Shown here: positions 8,357 to 14,994 of the stretch, piece by piece
How positions within the stretch are numbered: position 1 is the stretch's first letter
How the letters are laid out: the number at the start of each line of letters is the position of its first letter
NCBI GenBank assembly: GCA_949295065.1
Contig: CASFJQ010000023.1
Span: 1-41,836, forward strand
Reading direction: 5' to 3'
Length of the DNA: 41,836 bases
Origin: an uncultured Parabacteroides sp.
Lineage (GTDB): Bacteria; Bacteroidota; Bacteroidia; Bacteroidales; Tannerellaceae
The notes under the pieces: model-generated
The model's input: the letters and a program-made list of their open reading frames with translations, nothing else
What the model was told of the DNA's origin: nothing
Database searches by the model: none
Position numbers and translations under genes: made by a program

Positions 8357-9105
8357 TTCATCAACAATTGTTTTTTCGCCATCCATTCGTTGGCTTGTTG
8401 CAGGGTTTCAGGTTTGCCGATATCCAGTAAATTTAAATTTTCCAACGGATATGACATTATTTTGGTCCTTGCGCATATTGACAGATAGAAGTTTATTATC
8501 GGGAATTTTCCAGTCCATTCGTCCATCCATTTGAATATTTCCGGAGAAATGATATGTATTCCGCTAAAAGCATATTCGGTGTATTGTTCAGGGTCGAAAT
8601 ACGGATAATATGATTTTACCTCTCCGGTTTCTCTGTTGCGCCAGCCGCAAAGCTGGTTTTCTTTGTTGAAAAGCAGATAACGTGAAGTTTTGCGTTTGCT
8701 GACGAGCAAAGTGGCAAGGCTCTTCGGTGTTGCCAAGTGATGGTTGTATAACATTTTCAGGTCAACATCCGACAAGATATCTACATTGTGGACTAGAAAC
8801 GGTTCGTCTCCCGTCAGGTATTTTTCTGCTTTTTTGATACCGCCACCGGTGTCTAGCAAATAATCGCGTTCGTCAGAGATATGAATTTCAACGCCAAAAT
8901 TCTGGTTAGCTTCCAGAAAGTCTATTATTTGTTGTCCAAGATGATGTATATTGATAACAATCTGGTCGAATCCCGATTCTTTCAGTTTCAGAATCACATG
9001 TTCGAGCATGGGTTTTCCTCCGACCGGAATCAAGGCCTTGGGCGTATTGTCTGTAAGAGGTTTTAGCCGGCTGCCCAGTCCGGCTGCAAATATAAGTGCT
9101 TTCAT
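8353..9105 (-). CDS. Sugar-1-phosphate nucleotidyltransferase (MurU/HddC-like)
   Basis: This is an NTP-transferase of the GT-A-like Rossmann type that joins a sugar-1-phosphate to an NTP to make an NDP-sugar. The signature AAGLGSRLKPLTDNTPKAL (7-25) holds the nucleotide-binding GxGxR and the catalytic lysine region. The NVDILSD segment (about 106-112) supplies the metal-binding aspartate. The length of 250 residues matches MurU and the HddC/RmlA-short group. Its partner upstream is a kinase of the AmgK class, and AmgK-MurU is the known anomeric MurNAc/GlcNAc salvage route in Pseudomonas. UDP-MurNAc or a related sugar is thus the best guess. It overlaps its neighbours on both sides by 4 bp (ATGA), a compact three-gene operon. 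Confidence 0.9.
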   Translation of the reverse strand: MKALIFAAGLGSRLKPLTDNTPKALIPVGGKPMLEHVILKLKESGFDQIVINIHHLGQQIIDFLEANQNFGVEIHISDERDYLLDTGGGIKKAEKYLTGDEPFLVHNVDILSDVDLKMLYNHHLATPKSLATLLVSKRKTSRYLLFNKENQLCGWRNRETGEVKSYYPYFDPEQYTEYAFSGIHIISPEIFKWMDEWTGKFPIINFYLSICARTKIMSYPLENLNLLDIGKPETLQQANEWMAKKQLLMK

Positions 9106-10532
9106 AGAGTTGGATTAAAGATTTGTTCAATATTTTGTTCCCTGTGTACTAAATGTACTTTTACGCCAAACTTACTGTTGAGGTGCTCTGCAAGATGTTG
9201 GGCAGAATAGACAGAACGATGCTGTCCGCCTGTGCACCCGAAGCATACCATAAGATTTGTGAAACCTCGGTCCAGATACCTTTTTACAGAAGCATCGACC
9301 AAAGTGTAAACATGCTCCAGAAAGTCTGTTATTTCACCATCAGCTTCAAGGAAACTGATAACAGGTTCGTCAAGTCCTGTGAAATGGTTGTATCTTTCAT
9401 ATTTCCCTGGGTTGTTTATCGCGCGGCAGTCGAACACGAAACCTCCGCCATTTCCTGTCTGGTCGTTCGGAATGCCTTTTTTGTAAGCAAAACTTACAAC
9501 TTTGACTTCCAGACGGCGTTTTTGCGCATCGTCAGTGAACTGTTTAAGCTCTGTAAGTTCACGCAATACGGAACACAGATATGGATATTCAGGATAATCA
9601 TTGCGTAAAAGTTCCCTTAGGTTCTCAATAGCATAAGGAACGCTTTGGATGAAATGAGGTTTTTTCTCGAAATATCCGCGGAAACCATAAGCGCCAAGGA
9701 CTTGCAGAATCCTGAACAGAACGAAATGCTGAAGCTGGCTTCTGAAATATGCTTCATCGACAGGCATATAGCGGCGTAGAGCTTCGATATATTCTTCAAG
9801 CAGTTCGTTTCTTAAATCTTCAGGATATTTTGCTTTTGCTTGCCAAAGGAATGACGCAACGTCATAATATACCGGACCTTTTCTGCCGCCTTGGAAATCT
9901 ATTAACCAAGGCTCACCATCACGGACCATTACGTTGCGCGATTGGAAATCACGATACATGAATGTTGCGGAAGAATTGCGCAGCAGCACATCGGCCATTT
10001 TCTGGAAATCATCTTCCAGCCGGTCTTCCTGAAATTCAAGTCCGGTTGCTTTGAGAAAACAATATTTGAAATAATTTAAATCCCAAAGAATAGAACGGCT
10101 GTTGAACTCCGGCTGTGGATAGCAGTTGCTGAAGTCCATGCCGTCGGCACCTACAAATTGTATTTTAGGCAATAACCTGATGGTTTTGTGGAGTAGGATT
10201 TTTTCTGTTTCGTCAAATACACTGCTTTTACGCCCTTTTTCTATAGCGTCGAATAGGAGAGTGTCTCCCAAATCTTCCTGTAAATAGAAAGCTTTGTCGT
10301 TGCTGGTACAATATATTTCCGGAACTGGCAGACCTTTTTTACGGAAATGTTCCGCCATATACAGGAAAGCTTCATTTTCTTTTACTGAAGTACCGCTAAC
10401 GCCAACAATATTTTGTTTTCCACTCAGACGGAAATATCTTCTGTTTGAACCGGAAGAGGGTAATTCCACTATGTCTTCTGCTTCACTTCCGATATAGGAT
10501 TTATATAAATCTTTCAATATGTCTGCGACCAT
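9102..10532 (-). CDS. APH-like sugar kinase fused to a RapZ C-terminal domain
   Basis: This 476-residue protein has two domains. Residues about 20-330 are an aminoglycoside-phosphotransferase/AmgK-like kinase: a glycine-poor nucleotide loop (SSGSNRRYFRL, 26-36), catalytic loop YRDFQSRNVM at 193-202 with D195 and N200, and metal-binding IDFQGG at 211-216. The usual first histidine of the catalytic loop is a tyrosine here. Residues about 341-476 match the C-terminal domain of RapZ, with FVFDCRAINNP (366-376), GLDEPV (386-391), GCTGGQHRSVY (432-442) and VHRE (462-465). The RapZ N-terminal P-loop domain is absent. In E. coli the RapZ C-terminal domain senses glucosamine-6-phosphate, so a kinase regulated by, or acting in, amino-sugar metabolism is plausible. 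It is first in a three-gene operon. Confidence 0.9.
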   Translation of the reverse strand: MVADILKDLYKSYIGSEAEDIVELPSSGSNRRYFRLSGKQNIVGVSGTSVKENEAFLYMAEHFRKKGLPVPEIYCTSNDKAFYLQEDLGDTLLFDAIEKGRKSSVFDETEKILLHKTIRLLPKIQFVGADGMDFSNCYPQPEFNSRSILWDLNYFKYCFLKATGLEFQEDRLEDDFQKMADVLLRNSSATFMYRDFQSRNVMVRDGEPWLIDFQGGRKGPVYYDVASFLWQAKAKYPEDLRNELLEEYIEALRRYMPVDEAYFRSQLQHFVLFRILQVLGAYGFRGYFEKKPHFIQSVPYAIENLRELLRNDYPEYPYLCSVLRELTELKQFTDDAQKRRLEVKVVSFAYKKGIPNDQTGNGGGFVFDCRAINNPGKYERYNHFTGLDEPVISFLEADGEITDFLEHVYTLVDASVKRYLDRGFTNLMVCFGCTGGQHRSVYSAQHLAEHLNSKFGVKVHLVHREQNIEQIFNPTL

Positions 10533-10660
10533 ATGTGTTATTATTGGTTTTTAGTGTTGCTAATATACGAAAAGAGTTTTGTATTTTATGCTAATCATGC
10601 CGTAAGATTTTTTTGTTACAATAGTTTCGGCAATTTACATTCGGATGTAGCCGGTTTTAT

Positions 10661-10713
10661 ATACGGAAGAAAACCTGATTCCTTTCGAAAGAAAATTCAG
10701 TTACATACGGAAG
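10661..10713 (+). repeat. 53-bp dispersed element, copy A (upstream of the DUF2007 gene)
   Basis: This block aligns without gaps to the reverse complement of 41680-41732, with about 38 of 53 positions identical. Best-conserved parts are ATnCGGAAGAAAA at the left, CTTTCG in the middle and GTTACATnCGnAAG at the right. A further half-site, TTACATTCGGATGTA, stands at 10635-10649. It ends 18 bp before the -7 box of the DUF2007 gene. It lies in the same orientation relative to that gene as copy B does to glnS. Confidence 0.6.
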
Positions 10714-10730
10714 CATTTCCCGTTTTTTCC

Positions 10731-10738
10731 TAAATTTG
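10731..10738 (+). promoter_or_regulatory. -7 promoter box of the DUF2007 gene
   Basis: TAAATTTG is an exact TAnnTTTG match, 24 bp before the ATG at 10763. No clear -33 TTTG is present at the usual distance. Confidence 0.65.
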
Positions 10739-10762
10739 TACAAACTCTAAATCAGGATTATT

Positions 10763-11146
10763 ATGGATAAAATGGTAGTCATAGCACAGTTTACGTATCC
10801 GGCGGATGCGCAGACATTGGTTTCGCTTTTGAAATCCGAAGGCATAGATTGCTATTTGCGTAATGAGCTGAGTGCCCGCCTTCTTTATGGTTATGCCGAC
10901 GTTGGAGGCGTTAGTCTGGAAATTCTTGAAAAAGATTTGCCTGAAGCATTGCGTATAATGAAAGATGGCGGTTATGAATTGCCCTCAGGAAATATCGACT
11001 GGGCATCGGATTTGAAAAAGTTTATGGATAAGTTGCCATTGTTCAAAGGACAGAAACTGGAGAAGCAGTTGTTGGGATGGATTATTGTGATTGCATTGAC
11101 GTTGGCTTTGATTTTTTATGCAGCCGCATTCTTTATGTATGGATAA
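10763..11146 (+). CDS. DUF2007 protein with C-terminal membrane anchor
   Basis: Residues about 4-72 form a DUF2007 domain (putative signal-transducing or PII-like fold), recognisable by VVIAQFTYPADAQTLVSLLKSEGIDCYLRN split over the first 34 residues and by the GGVSLEILEKDLPEALRIM segment at about 48-66. A single membrane helix closes the protein (about 104-125, GWIIVIALTLALIFYAAAFF), preceded by a basic linker, so the domain should face the cytoplasm. Ligand and role are unknown for the family. The gene is divergent from the kinase-RapZ operon and shares a 230-bp regulatory region with it. That region contains the 53-bp element at 10661-10713. Confidence 0.85.
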   Translation: MDKMVVIAQFTYPADAQTLVSLLKSEGIDCYLRNELSARLLYGYADVGGVSLEILEKDLPEALRIMKDGGYELPSGNIDWASDLKKFMDKLPLFKGQKLEKQLLGWIIVIALTLALIFYAAAFFMYG

Positions 11147-11233
11147 AAGTCGTTTTTTAAGTCAACTTGTTACTTTATGAACAGTGGATGTAAAATATGA
11201 ATCGTAGAATAATAAAAACAAATTGATATAAAA

Positions 11234-11419
11234 ATGGCACGAAGAAAAATTTCTAACAGTCAGGCTGTATGTCTTACTTTATTGTGGGGATTTTTATGTT
11301 ATTTCCTCATATCAAACACTGAGACAATAACTTTTGATGTGGTGTTTGCTATTGTCGCTTCTGCGATAATAGTGTTTGTCCCCATTTATAAGAATATGCG
11401 AAGAAAAGATAATGTTTGA
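11234..11419 (+). CDS. Small two-helix membrane protein, unknown
   Basis: I do not recognise a family. The 61 residues start with a basic segment (MARRKISNSQ), then a first membrane helix at about 11-28, a short loop NTETITF, a second helix at about 34-52 and a basic end (KNMRRKDNV). By the positive-inside rule both termini face the cytoplasm, giving a membrane hairpin. It lies 87 bp after the DUF2007 gene, with no clear TAnnTTTG box, and the same strand makes co-transcription possible. The codon use and continuous amphipathic plan suggest a real gene, but there is no independent support. Confidence 0.6.
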   Translation: MARRKISNSQAVCLTLLWGFLCYFLISNTETITFDVVFAIVASAIIVFVPIYKNMRRKDNV

Positions 11420-11486
11420 CATTTTGTAAATTATTGACTGGGAATATTACTAAATGATATATTTTTCTGATTTTTTCTTTCAAGTA

Positions 11487-11517
11487 TTTGCATATTTCGA
11501 TTTTCTGCTTACCTTTG
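11487..11517 (+). promoter_or_regulatory. Promoter of gdhA
   Basis: TTTG (11487-11490) and TACCTTTG (11510-11517) are exactly 19 bp apart, a near-perfect -33/-7 pair. Transcription would start near 11521, leaving a leader of about 130 nt before gdhA. That is much longer than other leaders here and could carry regulation. Confidence 0.85.
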
Positions 11518-11651
11518 CGATGTCGGAGCTGTGAAAAGCTTTGACAAAATGAATAGGTATTTTAAATAATGAACAAGTACTACTCTTGAACCAGCATAAG
11601 CTGACCAAATTTTTGTGGCTGGTTTGAGACTAAAAAAAAGAAAAAACAAAA

Positions 11652-12986
11652 ATGAAGGCAATTGAAGTATTAGACAATTTGAAAAGAAGATTTCCGAATG
11701 AACCGGAATATCATCAAGCAGTATCTGAAGTGCTAGGAACAATTGAAGAAGTTTACAATGAACATCCAGAGTTCGAAAAATCAAATTTGATTGAAAGACT
11801 TTGTATTCCAGACAGAATTTTCTCATTCCGTGTGACATGGATGGACGACAAAGGTCAGATTCAGACAAATATGGGATACAGAATCCAGCATAATAATGCA
11901 ATTGGCCCGTATAAAGGCGGTATCCGTTTCCACGCTTCAGTGAACCAGTCAATATTGAAGTTCCTTGCTTTTGAGCAGACTTTCAAGAATTCATTGACAA
12001 CATTGCCTATGGGTGGCGGTAAAGGTGGTTCTGATTTCAGCCCTCGCGGAAAGTCTAATGCTGAAATTATGAGATTCTGCCAGGCATTCGTGCTTGAATT
12101 GTGGAGACACATTGGCCCGGATACTGATGTACCAGCAGGTGATATAGGTGTTGGCGGTCGTGAAGTAGCCTATATGTATGGTATGTATAAGAAGCTGGCT
12201 CGTGAAAACACAGGAACATTCACTGGTAAAGGTATCGAATTCGGTGGTTCTCTTATCCGTCCTGAAGCAACTGGTTATGGAAATGTTTATTTCCTTTTGC
12301 AGATGCTGAAAACACGAAATATTGATATCAAAGGCAAAGTGGTTACAGTTTCCGGTTCAGGTAATGTAGCACAATATACAGTTGAAAAACTTATCAGTTT
12401 GGGTGCTAAGGTTGTGACTATGTCTGATTCAGACGGTTATATTTATGACCCGGATGGTATCGACCGCGAAAAGCTTGATTATATCATGGAATTGAAGAAT
12501 CTGTATCGCGGACGAATCAAAGAATATGCTGAACAGTATGGTGTTAAGTACGTTCCGGGAGCACGTCCTTGGGGTGAAAAATGTGATATTGCTATGCCGA
12601 GTGCCACTCAGAATGAGTTGAACGGCGACGACGCTAAGACTCTGTTGGCTAACGGTTGTTTCGCAGTTTCCGAAGGAGCGAACATGCCATCTACTCCTGA
12701 AGCTATTGAAGCATTCCTTGCTGCTAAGATCCTTTATGCTCCTGGTAAGGCTGCCAATGCAGGTGGTGTTTCTGTTTCAGGTTTGGAAATGACTCAGAAT
12801 GCTCAGAAATTGAGCTGGAGCAGTGAAGAAGTTGACCAGAAATTGCAGAGCATCATGGAAAATATCCATGAACAGTGTGTAAAATATGGTAAACAGCCTG
12901 ATGGCTATGTAAACTATGTTAAGGGTGCTAATGTTGCCGGATTTATGAAGGTAGCAAAAGCTATGATGGCTCAGGGTATTTTATAA
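11652..12986 (+). CDS. gdhA: Glutamate dehydrogenase (NADP-type, hexameric)
   Basis: The enzyme makes glutamate from 2-oxoglutarate and ammonia, the main ammonia-assimilation route in Bacteroidales. The dimerisation/substrate domain shows KGGIRFH (88-94) and GGGKGGSDF (121-129) with substrate-binding Lys124. The Rossmann part begins with VTVSGSGNVAQY (about 236-247). At 444 residues it is a standard small hexameric GDH. NADP specificity is inferred from length and close similarity to the anabolic class, not from a decisive residue. It has a strong promoter with a long leader (about 130 nt) and a clear terminator (13076-13116), so it is monocistronic. The leader may respond to nitrogen status. 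Confidence 0.96.
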   Translation: MKAIEVLDNLKRRFPNEPEYHQAVSEVLGTIEEVYNEHPEFEKSNLIERLCIPDRIFSFRVTWMDDKGQIQTNMGYRIQHNNAIGPYKGGIRFHASVNQSILKFLAFEQTFKNSLTTLPMGGGKGGSDFSPRGKSNAEIMRFCQAFVLELWRHIGPDTDVPAGDIGVGGREVAYMYGMYKKLARENTGTFTGKGIEFGGSLIRPEATGYGNVYFLLQMLKTRNIDIKGKVVTVSGSGNVAQYTVEKLISLGAKVVTMSDSDGYIYDPDGIDREKLDYIMELKNLYRGRIKEYAEQYGVKYVPGARPWGEKCDIAMPSATQNELNGDDAKTLLANGCFAVSEGANMPSTPEAIEAFLAAKILYAPGKAANAGGVSVSGLEMTQNAQKLSWSSEEVDQKLQSIMENIHEQCVKYGKQPDGYVNYVKGANVAGFMKVAKAMMAQGIL

Positions 12987-13075
12987 TATGTATCAATTAA
13001 TATTCAGAAGAAATTGTGCAATATTTGGCTTTTAATTAAGGCCGTTATATTATAAAATATATTAAAAAAGCTAAA

Positions 13076-13116
13076 GGCTAAGATATTCTGTAATAGGGAT
13101 AATCTTAGCCTTTTTT
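13076..13116 (+). terminator. Intrinsic terminator of gdhA
   Basis: GGCTAAGAT (13076-13084) and ATCTTAGCC (13102-13110) form a 9-bp perfect stem, followed by TTTTTT. The stop codon is 90 bp upstream; the gap also holds GGCTTTTAATTAAGGCC at about 13027-13043, an imperfect palindrome. Confidence 0.85.
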
Positions 13117-13205
13117 GTTATTTAGACAAGGATGTAGGCTTATATGAGCGTATGCGTTTGGAAATAAAAAGAAATTTGACAGTCTGAAAATGAAAAAAAA
13201 ATGAA

Positions 13206-13213
13206 TATCTTTG
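13206..13213 (+). promoter_or_regulatory. -7 promoter box of the glycogen synthase gene
   Basis: TATCTTTG is an exact -7 match, 23 bp before the first ATG. A TTTG lies at 13175-13178, 27 bp away, which is longer than usual. Confidence 0.65.
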
Positions 13214-13236
13214 CAAAAAAGAAATAACTGACTCTA

Positions 13237-14904
13237 ATGATTATGGACAATACAAAAACTACGCCAGAGTATCTTTTCGAAAGCAGTTGGGAAGTATGTA
13301 ATAAAGTTGGAGGAATTTATACGGTACTTTCAACGAAAGCTCATACACTTCAACAAATATTTAAGGATAAAGTTGTATTTATAGGTCCTGACGTTTGGAA
13401 AGAAACAGAAGCCGCAGATTTTAAAGAAGATAAAAAATTGTTTGCTGATTGGAAGAAACATGCCGAGCAGAATGACAATTTGAAGATAAAAGTAGGTCGG
13501 TGGACTGTCCCGGGCGAGCCTCCGGTGATTCTTGTTGATTTCAAGCAATTTTTCCCTGAAAGAGATATCTTGTTCTTTTCAATGTGGCAGGATTTCCGGG
13601 TCGATTCTATGCATGCGTACGGAGATTATGATGAATCTTGCATATTTGCATATGCCGTAGGTAAAGTTATAGAAAGTTTTTATAAATATTACCATTTGGA
13701 AAATAAGAATGTGGTAGCTCTGTTTAATGAATGGATGCTTTCTATGGGTGCTTTATATATACGTAAGAATATTCCTGCGATAGCAACATTGTTCACTACT
13801 CATGCTACTTCAATCGGACGTTCTATTGCCGGAAACAATAAAGCTTTGTATGCATATATGGAAGGCTATAATGGTGACCAGATGGCATTTGAGCTTAATA
13901 TGGAGGCAAAACATTCTGTGGAAAAGCAGGCTGCTCATAATGTGGATTGCTTTACTACAGTAAGTGACATTACGGCTGTAGAGTGTAAGCAGTTGTTGGA
14001 CAAAGCTCCAGATATTGTCACACCCAACGGATTTGAACCCAACTTTGTTCCTGAAGGAAAACTTTACGAACAGAAAAGAAAAGCTGCCAGAAAGTGCTTG
14101 ATTAATGTGGCAGAAAAACTTTTAGGAACCAAAATAGATTCTGACGCATTGCTGATTTCTACCAGTGGCAGATATGAATACCGGAATAAAGGTATAGATG
14201 TGTTTATTGAAGCGATGAACAGAACCAGAACTTCCGGTCAGTTGCAAAGAGAAGTTGTCGCATTCATTATGGTTCCCGCATGGGTAAAAGACGTGCGTGC
14301 GGATTTGAAAGAGGTCGTTGATAAAGATATCGAGACAACAGAACCGATGCAGATGCCCTTCTGTACTCATTGGTTGCATCATATGAATGAAGACCGTGTT
14401 TTGAATTACATACAGTACGCAGGTTTCACAAATCAGCCAAACGAGAAACTTAAAATAATCTTTGTTCCATGTTATCAGGATGGTAAAGATGGAATTTTCA
14501 ATAAAACTTATTACGATCTGCTTATTGGTATGGATGCTACTGTTTATCCTTCCTATTATGAACCTTGGGGATACACTCCATTGGAAAGTGTAGCATTTGG
14601 AATACCAACTATTACTACTAACCTTGCCGGATTTGGTATGTGGGCAAAACAGCATGTTTCTGGAAATAACATTAAGGAAGGTGTTGTTGTTGTTAACCGT
14701 ACGGACTTCAATTATTTTGAAGTTGCTGATGCAATCAAACAGTCTGTTTTGGAACTGGCTGCTGAGGAAAACAAGAATACTTTAAATAGAATAAAAACTA
14801 ATTGTTTTGAATTGGCTAAGAAGGCAGAATGGGCTAAATTCATCAAATATTATGATGAAGCATTCCGTATTGCATTGGAAAAATCCAAGAAAAGAAATAG
14901 TTAA
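13237..14904 (+). CDS. Glycogen synthase, GT3 (eukaryotic-type) family
   Basis: This retaining glucosyltransferase extends alpha-1,4-glucan from a nucleotide-glucose donor. Unlike bacterial GlgA (GT5), it belongs to family GT3, otherwise known from yeast and animals. The N-terminus LFESSWEVCNKVGGIYTV (13-30) carries the donor-loop KVGGIYTV, and the C-terminal Rossmann domain has the E-x7-E pair in YEPWGYTPLESVAFG. At 555 residues it lacks the long regulatory tails of the eukaryotic enzymes. ATG at 13237 or 13243 are both possible (MIMDNTK or MDNTK). The gene for glucan phosphorylase follows after 90 bp with its own promoter box, so synthesis and breakdown genes are adjacent but separately controlled. 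Donor (UDP- or ADP-glucose) cannot be told from sequence. Confidence 0.93.
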   Translation: MIMDNTKTTPEYLFESSWEVCNKVGGIYTVLSTKAHTLQQIFKDKVVFIGPDVWKETEAADFKEDKKLFADWKKHAEQNDNLKIKVGRWTVPGEPPVILVDFKQFFPERDILFFSMWQDFRVDSMHAYGDYDESCIFAYAVGKVIESFYKYYHLENKNVVALFNEWMLSMGALYIRKNIPAIATLFTTHATSIGRSIAGNNKALYAYMEGYNGDQMAFELNMEAKHSVEKQAAHNVDCFTTVSDITAVECKQLLDKAPDIVTPNGFEPNFVPEGKLYEQKRKAARKCLINVAEKLLGTKIDSDALLISTSGRYEYRNKGIDVFIEAMNRTRTSGQLQREVVAFIMVPAWVKDVRADLKEVVDKDIETTEPMQMPFCTHWLHHMNEDRVLNYIQYAGFTNQPNEKLKIIFVPCYQDGKDGIFNKTYYDLLIGMDATVYPSYYEPWGYTPLESVAFGIPTITTNLAGFGMWAKQHVSGNNIKEGVVVVNRTDFNYFEVADAIKQSVLELAAEENKNTLNRIKTNCFELAKKAEWAKFIKYYDEAFRIALEKSKKRNS

Positions 14905-14927
14905 GCAAATTTTTTGACAAAAAGTCT

Positions 14928-14935
14928 TACCTTTG
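14928..14935 (+). promoter_or_regulatory. -7 promoter box of the glucan phosphorylase gene
   Basis: TACCTTTG, an exact match, lies 59 bp before the ATG. The nearest TTTTTG (14911-14916) is only 11 bp upstream, so the -33 element is unclear. Confidence 0.6.
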
Positions 14936-14994
14936 CAGCGGAAAAATTAATGGCAAGTTAATTATAACGTAGAATTTACTTTAAACTTCATAAT

